NCBI GenBank assembly: GCA_012729015.1 | Contig: JAAYDY010000052.1 | Coordinates: forward strand, 19,674 to 83,673 | Direction: 5' to 3' | Source: Phycisphaerae bacterium | GTDB taxonomy: Bacteria > Planctomycetota > Phycisphaerae > FEN-1346 > JAACEH01 | Length of the DNA: 64,000 nucleotides | Part shown: positions 31,462 to 40,173 of the stretch, in pieces | How the letters are laid out: each line of letters starts with the position of its first letter | Position numbering within the stretch: the stretch's first letter is position 1 | Notes under the pieces: model-generated | The model's database searches: none | The model's input: the letters and a program-made list of their open reading frames with translations, nothing else | What the model was told of the DNA's origin: nothing | Made by a program: the position numbers and the translations under genes

Positions 31462-31544
31462 GGGGGTAGGGTGGGTCCCCCGGCCCCACGCGTGTGGTTG
31501 TCAGGGGGTCGCAAGGGGTAGGGTGGGTCCCCCGGACCCACGCG
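31462..31544. repeat. Two copies of a hairpin-forming intergenic repeat
   Basis: Copies lie at 31462-31492 and 31515-31544, both reading GGGGTAGGGTGGGTCCCCC and ending in CCCACGCG. The second forms GTGGGTCC-ccc-GGACCCAC. They fill the gap between two convergent stops. Confidence 0.7.
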
Positions 31545-31568
31545 GGCGCGGAGTTTCTCAACGTGTTG

Positions 31569-32390
31569 CTATAGGGAACTCCGGAAGGCGCTGGGAGACA
31601 GGCCAATCTTGCGTCGCAGGAACTTGGCCAGGTAGTTGGCCGAGCCGAATCCCGCCCAACGGGCCGTCGCCTCGACCGTCTCGGACGAGCTTCTCAGTCG
31701 CGTCAAGACCGCCTGCAAGCGAAGGTCGTCCAGATAGCCCTTCGGCGTGGTTCCCGTGACCTGGCGAAAAACACGCGAGAAGAGCGTCCTTTCCAGGCCG
31801 ACGGCGGCCGCGATCTGCCGGACGCCAATCGACGGGTCGTTCAGGCGTTCCGCCATCAGGGCTTTGGCCCGCGCCACAGCGCCGGCCTTCTCGTCTGTCC
31901 GCTGTGCCGGCGACGTTACCCGTCCCGCCAGGGAGACCAGAAACGCGTAAACGCCAGCGGTGGTCTCGACCTGTTCGCGCGGGCCCACCCGATGCAGGGC
32001 CTTGCCCTGGGCCCGGAAGCTGTCGGCCCATCCAGGGCCTGCATCGAACGGAGCATCAGGGATCCCCAACCCCAGCACAAGGCCTGTCGCGCAGGGACCG
32101 TCCAGCGTGAGCCACCGGTATTCCCAGGCGTCCTCGCGCGTGAACAGGCGATGCCGCATACCCGGTCGGTAGCAGAACGCTTCGCCGGCCCGCAGCCTGT
32201 GCTCGCGGCCGTCCTGCTCCAGGTAGCCTGTGCCGCACTCGGTCCAAAGGAGATGCACAAACGTGACCACCCGGGTCGGCTCGCTGCGGCTGGGCCCGAA
32301 TCGGGCGTGTCCTACGGATCTCAAGCCAAAGGGGGCTCCTGCGGTGCTTGGCGTTGGGCGGTACACGACGCGCGAGAATTCGGTCGTCAC
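31569..32390 (-). CDS. AraC-family transcriptional regulator
   Basis: 273 residues. It starts at GTG (32390) with GAGG upstream. The N-terminal cupin-like effector domain (residues ~35-90, FCYRPGMRHRLF) is followed by two helix-turn-helix motifs (RQIAAAVGLERTLFSRVFRQVTG and EATARWAGFGSANYLAKFLRRK). Such regulators sense sugars or related ligands. It is convergent with the GH123/DUF4091-like gene and divergent from the triple QueG-like gene, so it may regulate either. Confidence 0.87.
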   Translation of the reverse strand: MTTEFSRVVYRPTPSTAGAPFGLRSVGHARFGPSRSEPTRVVTFVHLLWTECGTGYLEQDGREHRLRAGEAFCYRPGMRHRLFTREDAWEYRWLTLDGPCATGLVLGLGIPDAPFDAGPGWADSFRAQGKALHRVGPREQVETTAGVYAFLVSLAGRVTSPAQRTDEKAGAVARAKALMAERLNDPSIGVRQIAAAVGLERTLFSRVFRQVTGTTPKGYLDDLRLQAVLTRLRSSSETVEATARWAGFGSANYLAKFLRRKIGLSPSAFRSSL

Positions 32391-32420
32391 AAAATTACCC
32401 TCTTCAGCACAGCCTTACCG

Positions 32421-32448
32421 TTGCCGGGGGTACTGCACGTTGTATTCT
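32421..32448 (+). promoter_or_regulatory. Possible promoter of the triple QueG-like gene
   Basis: TTGCCG, 16-base spacer, TATTCT, ~90 bases before the ATG at 32540 and within the AraC-divergent region. Confidence 0.37.
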
Positions 32449-32539
32449 ACACACAGCGGGAAGGAGGCCCACCCGCTCCGGCAGCAGCCCCTGTAGCCGC
32501 ACCGGGACAACGGACGCCGGCCTCACCAAGGAACGAATT

Positions 32540-34765
32540 ATGCAGCAACTGACGGAATCGGTCAAGCAATACGCCCGCGACCTGGGCGCTGACCTCGTCG
32601 GCATCGCCCCGGTGTCCCGTTACGTCGGCGCCCCGCACAGGCTCAGCCCAACCGCCCATCTGCCGGAGGCCAGATCCGTCGTCGTCATGGCCGTTCACCA
32701 CCCCGACGCATCGGTCGAATGGGGCGGCGAGCCCAACGGCAACTTCCCCGGTCCCTTCCAGATCGGCATGATCCCGAAGCTCGACACGATCGCCTTTCGC
32801 CTGGCGCGCTTTCTCCGGAACCAGGGCCATGCCACGCTGCCCATCTCCTGCACCTACTTCTGGCGGCACCGCCCCTACAAGGACGTGCCGTACGCACACG
32901 CTGCGACATTCAGCCACATGAACGCGTTTGTCGCCGCCGGTCTCGGAGAATACGGCTGGCACGGCATGGTCATGTCGCCACAATACGGTCCGCGTCAGCG
33001 GCTCATCTCCGTCATCACGGCGGCGCCCCTCACGCCGGACCCGCTCTATCGAGGGACCCCGCTCTGCGACCGTTGCGGCCAGTGCGAGCGCGCCTGCTAC
33101 GGCAACAACTACGAGCAGCGGCACCTCCTCGCCCCAGGCAGCATCTCCTTCGAGATCGAAGGCAAGCGTTTCGAATATGCGAAGATCAACCGGTGGCGCT
33201 GCTTCTGGGGCGAACAGTGCCACCTGGACATGAACCGCCTGGCGGAAGAGGAGAACCTGGACGAGCAGGGGATCTACGACGCCATGGACCGCGGCGTGAG
33301 TCGCGTTTCCGTGGGATACGCCGGGTACATGTGCGCCTCGTTCAAGCATTGCATGGCGAAACCGGTCCGCCGCTGGGACCGTGCCGCCAGCCCCGGGCCA
33401 CGACGCGTGAAAGGGCTTGAGCCGCTGACCACCGCCGACGCCCGCAGGATTATCCTGGAGAAGGCCCGTATCGTCGGAGCCGATCGCGTCGCCATTCAAC
33501 CGCTGTCGCGTTTTGCGCATGCCCGCGAGACGATTCACGAGGGCTTCCGCAGTGAGGCGCTCTTTGACACATTTCCCTGGGTCGTCACGCTGGGACGGTC
33601 GCTGCCGGACTTTGTCGTCAAGGGCTCCCCGCTCGCGAAGAGGAATCACTTCGGCGAAGTCTGGATGACCCAGGGACGCCTGATGATGGGTGTCATGGAT
33701 ATCGCGCGCCGGTTCGACGACGCCGGGTACGAAGCCATGCAGAACTTCGTCGCGGAAGTGGACCTGAGCGCCAAGGAAACCGCAGGGTGGGCCAAACGCG
33801 ATTCCGGGACGCTACTGGTCGGGTCGCTCCTCTGCACGGCGCCGCTCAAGAACGAGACCCTGACCGTCAGCGGCCCGCTGGACGATGTCGCGCAGGATCA
33901 GCTTTTGACGGAAGCGGCGAAACGGTTCGCGAACACTGACCTGCTGGGCGCGGCGGAGATGAAGGCTCTGGATTTCCCCGCCGGAAAGCGACTCCGGCAG
34001 TGGCTGCCCGAGGGACGAACGCTGATCGTCCTTGGGGTGGAACTGCCGCAGCGGGTGGTCGAACTGGCCGGCGCCCAGGAAGCCGAATGCGGCGCCGCCT
34101 ATCAGTACGCCCACTACCAGGCGATACGCGAAGCGTTCTGGGCAGCCCATGATCTGGCTTCCCGCCTCGCCGCTCTCGGGCACGAGGCCGTGCCGCTGGT
34201 GGACCTGGACCCCGAGTCCAGGGACCGCTACTGCAACTACATCTCGCGTCTTCCGGACATGCGGGCGCAGGCTCCTTTCGCCTCGGCCGCGGGGCTGGGT
34301 CCCATTGGCAAGAGCGGCCTGCTGATGACGCCCCGATTCGGTCCGCGCCAGCGCCTGGCGTTTGTGGTCACCAGCGCCACACTGCGCCTGGCGGCAGAGG
34401 TCTCCGGCGCGTCGCCCTGCCCGGAAGGCTGCGCCGCCTGTGCGGCCGCCTGCCCGGTCCAGGCTCTGTCTGCGACGAAAACGGAGATGCAGACGGTCAC
34501 CGCGCAGCGTGCCTATCCTGTGTTCGCGCGGCACGAGGCCCGTTGCGAATGGGCCCGCTGTCTCGGGATGCACGAAGGGGAAGGTGCGGGGCTGTTGGGG
34601 TGGAAGGCGCCGGACGGCGATGCTCCGGAGACTCTGGATGAGGAAACTCGCCGGAAGGCCCTGGCGGCAAAGGATCCGATCCAGATTCGCTGCTACGAGA
34701 ACCCGAACCATTCGGAAACGCTTATCGAGCGATGCCTTCAGGCCTGTCCGCTGGGTCGGCATTGA
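32540..34765 (+). CDS. Three-module QueG-like Fe-S oxidoreductase (tandem fusion)
   Basis: 741 residues. Three related modules are visible. Module 1 (1-~290) has ADLVGIAPVSRY, ARSVVVMAV, AGLGEYGWHGMVMSPQYGPRQRL and a Cys cluster (176, 179, 182, 186). Module 2 (~298-450) repeats ADRVAIQPLSRF and PWVVTLGRS but has no Cys cluster. Module 3 (~455-741) has TDLLGAAEMKAL, GRTLIVLGV, GLGPIGKSGLLMTPRFGPRQRL and a cluster at 627, 631, 634, 638. QueG and reductive dehalogenase relatives use one such module with cobalamin; whether this protein binds cobalamin is unknown. GGAACG upstream is a weak SD. It has its own regulator (AraC) next door. Confidence 0.72.
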   Translation: MQQLTESVKQYARDLGADLVGIAPVSRYVGAPHRLSPTAHLPEARSVVVMAVHHPDASVEWGGEPNGNFPGPFQIGMIPKLDTIAFRLARFLRNQGHATLPISCTYFWRHRPYKDVPYAHAATFSHMNAFVAAGLGEYGWHGMVMSPQYGPRQRLISVITAAPLTPDPLYRGTPLCDRCGQCERACYGNNYEQRHLLAPGSISFEIEGKRFEYAKINRWRCFWGEQCHLDMNRLAEEENLDEQGIYDAMDRGVSRVSVGYAGYMCASFKHCMAKPVRRWDRAASPGPRRVKGLEPLTTADARRIILEKARIVGADRVAIQPLSRFAHARETIHEGFRSEALFDTFPWVVTLGRSLPDFVVKGSPLAKRNHFGEVWMTQGRLMMGVMDIARRFDDAGYEAMQNFVAEVDLSAKETAGWAKRDSGTLLVGSLLCTAPLKNETLTVSGPLDDVAQDQLLTEAAKRFANTDLLGAAEMKALDFPAGKRLRQWLPEGRTLIVLGVELPQRVVELAGAQEAECGAAYQYAHYQAIREAFWAAHDLASRLAALGHEAVPLVDLDPESRDRYCNYISRLPDMRAQAPFASAAGLGPIGKSGLLMTPRFGPRQRLAFVVTSATLRLAAEVSGASPCPEGCAACAAACPVQALSATKTEMQTVTAQRAYPVFARHEARCEWARCLGMHEGEGAGLLGWKAPDGDAPETLDEETRRKALAAKDPIQIRCYENPNHSETLIERCLQACPLGRH

Positions 34766-34860
34766 CGCATTTCGCACTTCTGCTGCGCGCCGAAGGTTCG
34801 CCGGGCTTCCTGGTGGGCGGCCGACGGCCTTGTCCCGGAATCGTTCCAGCCGGTTGTTCG

Positions 34861-36012
34861 CTATTTCGCCGGCGGCGGGCCAATGCTGTCGGTCTGGTGC
34901 AGCTTCAGCGGCAGGAGCAACCGTTCGGGACACGATTCTCCCGCGATCAGGCCGGCCATCGTCCGGACGATACACTCCCCCATGCGGTCGTAGTCGAGGT
35001 CCAGCGTGGTCAGCCGAGCCATGTTGGACAGCATCAGGGGCCGCTCTCCGGCGATGGCCACCACGATGCTCAGGTCGTTGGGCACGCGGAACTGGCTGAA
35101 TCGGGGGTCGGTCAGCAGGATGTCCAGCCAGGTGGGCCAGTAGAAGAACAAGGCCGTCGGGCGGTCCGGACGCAGGAGCAGTTCGCTGAAGATCCGCCGG
35201 CTCTGCTTCAGCGGCGGCAGATCGGGAATGATGTAGGTGGGCATGCAGCACTCTTCGATCACGCCTCCCTCGGCCAGGCCGTCCACCCAGCCTCGGATCG
35301 CCGGATGAGTCTCCATGGTGACCGGCACCAACACATGCGACACGAGTGAGAGATTGCGGTGTCCCATGCCGATCAGCCGCAGGGCCAGGTCGCGGACCGG
35401 TTTGTAGTCGTCGCTGGTCACCACGGTCAGCCCAAGATAGGGAAACCGGCGGTTGATGACGATGGTGGGAAACTCCCGGCTTCGCAGAGCCGTCAGGCCG
35501 GTCAGATAGTGATTGTGCATGTAGACACAAGCGGCGCCGGCGTAGCCCTGGGCAGGCAGCGAGAGGGCGAAGGGCACCTGGTTCTTCAGCGGCCACCGGA
35601 CCAGATCGAACACCAGGCCCATCTTCTCGGCCCACACGTCGATGTGCTGGCTGAGCGACACGCGGAACGGTTCGGTCGATGGCCACGGTTCCTCGGGATG
35701 AAGCAGTGCAATGCGCGTCGGGCCCGACGGCATCCTCGAATCGCCCAGCCTCGGTGCCGGGCGGGAAGCCAGCAACTCGCGGCTGATCTGCGCGGCCTGA
35801 GGCAGGACGATCGCCGGTTGCTTGCGGCGCAGTGAGACCAATCCCCTATCGGCGGCGAGGCGGACTGCGCCGGCCGCCGCCTGGGCGGACACGCCGAATT
35901 CCCTGGCCAGATCACGGCTGGTCGGCAGGCGGCGATCGGGCAACCACCGCCCCTCCACGATGCCCTGGGCCAAGGCGTAGAGCAGTTGCTCGGTAGCCGT
36001 GGGCTTGGTCAT
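34861..36012 (-). CDS. GntR-type winged-helix regulator with LacI-like sensor domain
   Basis: 383 residues from ATG 36012 (AAAGGAAG upstream). The N-terminal GntR-family winged helix (WLPDRRLPTSRDLAREFGVSAQ, residues ~20-60) is joined to a periplasmic-binding-protein-like effector domain of the LacI/GalR type (FPTIVINRRFPYLGLTVVTSDD, LGMGHRNLSLVS, and IVVAIAGERPLM). The arrangement resembles AraR and similar sugar-responsive repressors. It is convergent with the triple QueG-like gene; the target operon is not evident. Confidence 0.83.
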   Translation of the reverse strand: MTKPTATEQLLYALAQGIVEGRWLPDRRLPTSRDLAREFGVSAQAAAGAVRLAADRGLVSLRRKQPAIVLPQAAQISRELLASRPAPRLGDSRMPSGPTRIALLHPEEPWPSTEPFRVSLSQHIDVWAEKMGLVFDLVRWPLKNQVPFALSLPAQGYAGAACVYMHNHYLTGLTALRSREFPTIVINRRFPYLGLTVVTSDDYKPVRDLALRLIGMGHRNLSLVSHVLVPVTMETHPAIRGWVDGLAEGGVIEECCMPTYIIPDLPPLKQSRRIFSELLLRPDRPTALFFYWPTWLDILLTDPRFSQFRVPNDLSIVVAIAGERPLMLSNMARLTTLDLDYDRMGECIVRTMAGLIAGESCPERLLLPLKLHQTDSIGPPPAK

Positions 36013-36126
36013 CGGACTTCCTTTCCGACCGGGCGATAAGGACGCCGAATGGTTTGCTCGCCTCAGCCGGGCCAAGTATACCGGCGATTCGAGGGCCGAC
36101 AAGTGACTAGGTCCACTCGGGGGCAC

Positions 36127-36429
36127 TAACGTTTTGGCGGCCGCACCGTGGCATCGGCATCTTGCCCATGAGTGGCAGCGGCATGGGAGTTCCTGCTTTG
36201 CTCGAAGCGTTAATGAACCCGGTCCACTCCTGTGGCTCGGGACGTCCCCGACGTCGCTTGATCGCCGATCTGTGCGGGATCTGTAAAATCCGTGTCCTGG
36301 CGGGGCACTCTCCAGAGGAGCCAGGCTGAGCTGGAGTGTGAGTGGCTGGGGTGCAGTGGCGATGTAACTGCTTTCAGGGAAACGCTCTACGTGTTTCGTA
36401 GGGATCTGGGTTCAAATCCTCGCGTCGGT
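36127..36429. other. Gene-free stretch before the PEP-CTERM gene
   Basis: No convincing coding frame. It holds the palindrome at 36152-36170 and tRNA-like fragments (loop CTGTAAA near 36280; GGGTTCAAATCC near 36408) that do not fold into a full tRNA. Confidence 0.5.
36152..36170. repeat. Single degenerate copy of the GGGCA palindrome family
   Basis: CATCGGCA-tct-TGCCCATG, a one-mismatch relative of the hairpins in the array at 43679-43780. Confidence 0.5.
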
Positions 36430-36458
36430 TTGATCAAGAGGCATCGGTGACACATACT
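36430..36458 (+). promoter_or_regulatory. Likely promoter of the PEP-CTERM gene
   Basis: TTGATC, 17-base spacer, CATACT, about 85 bases before the ATG. Confidence 0.4.
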
Positions 36459-36541
36459 TAAGGGGCAGTAGGGGGGATCAGCAGGCAGCACATCTGGCAT
36501 CCGCAACTGGGTAGTTCTGAGAAATGAAGGAGGAGTCAACT

Positions 36542-37579
36542 ATGGGGAGGAGTGGCATGAGCATGAGCAGATGGCTTGTGGCGGCCCTGGTGGTCGTCCT
36601 GGGGTGTGCGAGCATGGCGTCGGCGGTGCAGATCGACCTGTCCGCCAATGGGACCAACACGCTCAACAACGACGTTGTCGTCAGTCAGGGCGATTACGAG
36701 TGCGGTCTCTGGTATTCGACGACAGTCAGGCTCCTCGAAGGCGGTCACATGGTGAATGCCGGCGGAGTGAGCTCCAACTGCTGGGGCAGCGGGGCCATCA
36801 TGGACGGAAAAGGGCTTCCGGGCGACGGTGTGATGACCACCGCCTCCGGCGTCTACCAGATCGGCCACGGCATGACCCCGGCTGCCGGGTACAACATCTA
36901 CGGCAAGGAAAGCTGGACGTGGTCGCAAGACGATGAGTTGACTTCAGCCGATGCCGTGTACAACTCGGCCTCCATCTACGCCAAGGATGGCCAATGGCAC
37001 AGCCTCGTCATCAACCTGGGCTCACAGGCCGGGCAGTACAGGAACATGAACCTCCTGGCCAACATGACCCGTGACGGCAACAGCGGCGCCACGTGGTACG
37101 CGGCCATTCAGGTTCACTATGCCGGCGAAGCCGCGCTGGGGACGACGCCCACGGAGGCAGACTCCATCTACTATGTCAGCGCTGCGTATCCCAACGACGC
37201 GCCGCTGGCCGGATTCTGGACCAGCAGTGCCGACAGCACCGTAACCAACCTCGGCACCTTGGGAGGGACGGTGACATGGGACTCCACGCTGGCAGCCGAC
37301 AACTGCATGCTCGCCCCCGGCGGGGTCAACAAACCGGCCAACCCCGCGCAGGCCAAGTACATGTTCGACATTCTCGGTGGTCTGGCTCTTGACGAGACCA
37401 AGGTCGTGGACCAGATTGTCATCAGCATGAAAACCGCCAGCGCGTACCGCGCGGGGGGCATGGAAGTCTACGCCCTGAACATGGAAGCCGTGCCCGAACC
37501 GGCCACCATGGCTCTGTTGGGGCTGGGCCTGGTGGGCGTGGTGGTCCGTCGGCGTCGTCAGAAGCGGGCCTTCAGATGA
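36542..37579 (+). CDS. PEP-CTERM surface protein
   Basis: 345 residues. It starts at ATG 36542, 7 bases after AAGGAGGAG; an earlier ATG lies inside that SD. It has an N-terminal signal peptide (WLVAALVVVLGCASMASA) and a C-terminal sorting signal: VPEPATMALLGLGLVGVVV followed by RRRRQKR. Such signals are recognised by an exosortase that anchors the protein to the surface; no exosortase gene is in this window. The mature part is beta-rich with Ser/Thr. Part of it (QxDLS..., GDGVMT...YQIGHGM) recalls the protein starting at 62765. Confidence 0.88.
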   Translation: MGRSGMSMSRWLVAALVVVLGCASMASAVQIDLSANGTNTLNNDVVVSQGDYECGLWYSTTVRLLEGGHMVNAGGVSSNCWGSGAIMDGKGLPGDGVMTTASGVYQIGHGMTPAAGYNIYGKESWTWSQDDELTSADAVYNSASIYAKDGQWHSLVINLGSQAGQYRNMNLLANMTRDGNSGATWYAAIQVHYAGEAALGTTPTEADSIYYVSAAYPNDAPLAGFWTSSADSTVTNLGTLGGTVTWDSTLAADNCMLAPGGVNKPANPAQAKYMFDILGGLALDETKVVDQIVISMKTASAYRAGGMEVYALNMEAVPEPATMALLGLGLVGVVVRRRRQKRAFR

Positions 37580-37952
37580 GTGACCCAGCGAAGGGCCTCC
37601 TCTCCGCGCCGTGACATCCGTGACAACCTGTTCGTGAGAAGAAGCTTGAACGAGGGGGGACGCTGGACCTTCGGCGGCTCCCCTCGGCTGGTGTTGCCGC
37701 AGTCGCCGCGAGTCGCTCATGGCATCTTCCAGTGGCCGGTGCTCCCGCGGTCTTGCCGTCCTCTGGTCTCCGTTCAGGCCTCCCAGAGGACGCGGTCGAA
37801 ACGCTGTCGTGCACCACAAATCCTCTGGTACGGCACCTGTGAATCACACCACGCCTCCATGTCCGGGAACTGCCCCCGAATCGTCGTGCTGAACTCGGGG
37901 CGTGTTGCCCGTAGATGTCCGTCAACCCCTTTGCAGGAAAGGAGTGGCACAG
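37580..37952. other. Gene-free stretch
   Basis: 373 bases between the PEP-CTERM gene and the next small gene. No ORF with a ribosome-binding site was seen. Confidence 0.5.
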
Positions 37953-38231
37953 ATGAGGACACACCTGGCAGTGGCATGGCTGGTCGTGGTCGTGTTGGCC
38001 GTGTGCGTGACTCCATTGGCGGTCTTCTCAGTCGGCATCGAGCCGCAAACGCAGCGGATTGGCCGGCAGTCCGGTGGCCGGTTGACGAAGGGAGCATCGC
38101 CTGCGACACTGAATCATGCGTGGAGTTTCCGGTCCGACGAGACACGGCCATCGCCGCCTCGGCGGCCCATGGGTATGACGCCGGGATCAAGCCCGGCACA
38201 CCGAAACGTTTGGAGAGGAACAGGTCAATGA
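37953..38231 (+). CDS. Small exported protein, unknown
   Basis: 92 residues. It starts after GGAAAGGAG with a hydrophobic signal (LAVAWLVVVVLAVCVTPLAVFS). The rest is polar, with no family recognised. It is supported as real by its ATGA overlap with the M24-like gene and by a good SD. It could also be a membrane-anchored leader peptide. Confidence 0.5.
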   Translation: MRTHLAVAWLVVVVLAVCVTPLAVFSVGIEPQTQRIGRQSGGRLTKGASPATLNHAWSFRSDETRPSPPRRPMGMTPGSSPAHRNVWRGTGQ

Positions 38232-39616
38232 GCAGCATTGCGGGAGTTGAATTGCCGGACTTTGGCAGCGAATCGAATCCGCCGCAGATTCTGTCGGCGA
38301 CCTACCGCAGCCGGATGGCGGCCGCAGTGGAGCGAATGGCCCGTGCGGGCCTCGACGTGCTGGCGGTGTATGCCGATCGTGAGCACTCGGCCACTATGGC
38401 GTATCTGACGGGCATGGACCCCAGATTCGAGGAGGCTTTGCTGCTCATCGGCAAGGGCGGCAACGCCCTGCTGCTGGTAGGCAACGAGTGCGAAGGGTAC
38501 GTGCCCGACGAGAAGCCGGCTCTGACCGTGGAACTGTTTCAGGACTTCAGCCTCATGGGACAACCGCGCGGCAGTTCGCGGCCGCTGCGGGCGATCCTGT
38601 CGGACTTCGGCGTCGGCCGCGATGTGCGCGTCGGCTGCGTGGGCTGGAAGTGCTATGATGTCGCCCTGACCGGCGCCCCGGACCGGGCCAGCGACCTTCC
38701 GAGCTATATCGTCGACGTGCTGCGCGATCTGACCGGCAGCGCCGAGAACGTCACCAACGCCACGGACCTGTTCACGAATCCGGCGAACGGTCTGCGCGTG
38801 GTCGGGATCGAGCCGGAGCAGATTGCCGCCTTCGAGTACGCATCGATCCAGACCTCCACGAGCACGTTGGCGGCGATGCGCGCCCTGCGCGAGGGAGTCC
38901 GCGAGGACGAACTGGAGCGATGGCTGGTGACCCGGGGCCTGCCGCTGTCGTGCCACCGGATGATCTCGTTCGGCCGAAGCTCCCTGCGTGGGCTGTCCAG
39001 CCCGAGTGCGAATCGGGCCGCCCTGGGGGATGTCTACACGATCGGCTTCGGCGTGGCCGGGGCCCTGACGTCCCGGGCCGGTTTCATCGCGCGCGGGCCG
39101 GCGGATGTGTCCGAGGGCGTGCGCGATCACTATGCCCGGTTCGCAGCCAACTACTTCGATGTGGTGTGTGCGTGGTACGGCGCTCTGCGCCTTGGCGTCA
39201 CGGGCGGCGAGGTGTTCGCCGCCGTCGAGCGGGTCCGCGACGACAGCCTCTACCGACTGGCGGTGAACCCTGGCCACACGCTGCACCTGGACGAATGGGT
39301 ACACTCGCCCTTCGCCGCCGGAAGCACGGTGCCGCTGAACTCGGGGATGGCCCTCCAGATGGACATTATCCCGGTCTCCAAGGGACCGTTCTGCTATGCG
39401 AACGCCGAGGACGGCGTGGTTCTGGCTGACGCATCCCTTCGAGCCGCGCTGGCCCGCGATTACCCGGCATGTTGGCGGCGAATCCAGGCGCGACGCAGCT
39501 TCATGGACCAGACGCTGGGCATTCCTCTGGACGAGGCGGTACTGCCCCTGAGCAACATGCCGGCTTATCTTCCACCGTACGTCATGTCTCCGGAGCGCGT
39601 GTTTGTGAACAGGTAG
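38228..39616 (+). CDS. M24 (Xaa-Pro peptidase/creatinase) fold protein lacking key metal ligands
   Basis: 462 residues. The N-terminal domain (~30-190) and C-terminal pita-bread domain (~200-462) match the M24 family. The Asp pair that binds metal in peptidases is missing: the strand reads VYTIGFGVAGALTSRAG (near 269-285), where two Asp are expected. His350 (GHTLHL) and Glu394 (NAEDGVV) remain, and Glu at ~379 is Asp. So it may be a metal-free creatinase-type hydrolase or inactive. It overlaps the small exported gene by ATGA. Confidence 0.75.
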   Translation: MSSIAGVELPDFGSESNPPQILSATYRSRMAAAVERMARAGLDVLAVYADREHSATMAYLTGMDPRFEEALLLIGKGGNALLLVGNECEGYVPDEKPALTVELFQDFSLMGQPRGSSRPLRAILSDFGVGRDVRVGCVGWKCYDVALTGAPDRASDLPSYIVDVLRDLTGSAENVTNATDLFTNPANGLRVVGIEPEQIAAFEYASIQTSTSTLAAMRALREGVREDELERWLVTRGLPLSCHRMISFGRSSLRGLSSPSANRAALGDVYTIGFGVAGALTSRAGFIARGPADVSEGVRDHYARFAANYFDVVCAWYGALRLGVTGGEVFAAVERVRDDSLYRLAVNPGHTLHLDEWVHSPFAAGSTVPLNSGMALQMDIIPVSKGPFCYANAEDGVVLADASLRAALARDYPACWRRIQARRSFMDQTLGIPLDEAVLPLSNMPAYLPPYVMSPERVFVNR

Positions 39617-39880
39617 GTGGCCGCCAAGGCCCGTGCTTCATGAGGGAGGAACGTCAGTCCAATCCAGGCCACGAGCCTTCTCTCTCATGGCAAGAAGGAG
39701 CCAGGTGGACATCGAACGGTCCGCAGCCATGTGGCGGGATGCATTCCGTCACATGGCTCCGTTTGTATCGGATCATCTCGCCAGCTTCGATCGGCCACAG
39801 GGGAGGCGATCCCAGCAGGTGCTCGGGGTCATCCGTTGCCGCCACATACCCGGGGAGCCTTGGCTGGACTTGACATGAAC

Positions 39881-39955
39881 TGGAGCCACCTGTGGGATTT
39901 GAACCCACAACCCCGGCTTTACGAAAGCCGTGCTCTACCGTTGAGCTAAGGTGGC
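39881..39955 (-). tRNA. tRNA-Thr (anticodon CGU)
   Basis: 72 bases plus an encoded CCA (39881-39883). Acceptor GCCACCT/AGGTGGC is perfect. D-arm GCTC/GAGC, anticodon arm CGGCT-TTCGTAA-AGCCG (CGT) and T-arm GTGGG-TTCAAAT-CCCAC complete the cloverleaf. Confidence 0.95.
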
Positions 39956-40068
39956 TCCTGTGTGTGCCGCAACTGATTGTCGGCCCGGCATTATAATCAA
40001 AACCTTCGCCAAGGCAAGCCCAAAGGAGACGCCAAAAGGAGACGCCAAGGGGCGGCGACACATTCCAG

Positions 40069-40098
40069 TTGACGCCGCCGCCGTACGTCGCCTATAGT
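40069..40098 (+). promoter_or_regulatory. Promoter of the TPR protein gene
   Basis: TTGACG, 18-base spacer, TATAGT. It supports the ATG at 40174 over the TTG at 40069, which is the -35 box itself. Confidence 0.6.
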
Positions 40099-40173
40099 AC
40101 GATAGAGCAGGGCAGTGCTTCCGCCGAGTGTCGATTGCGGCTCCGAACCCTTACCTTTCCGGCGCGACAGGCC

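Noticed and set aside
32455..32540. Cobalamin-riboswitch-like segment (GGGAAGG ... CCTGTAGCC) before the triple QueG-like gene
   Set aside because: The conserved core does not line up, and the predicted transcript start leaves too little sequence for a full riboswitch. Infernal search with RF00174 would settle it.
36240..36430. tRNA-like pieces: CTGTAAA anticodon-type loop and GGGTTCAAATCC T-arm motif
   Set aside because: The T-stem has mismatches and the pieces are more than 100 bases apart, so no cloverleaf forms. Probably a chance match or old remnant.
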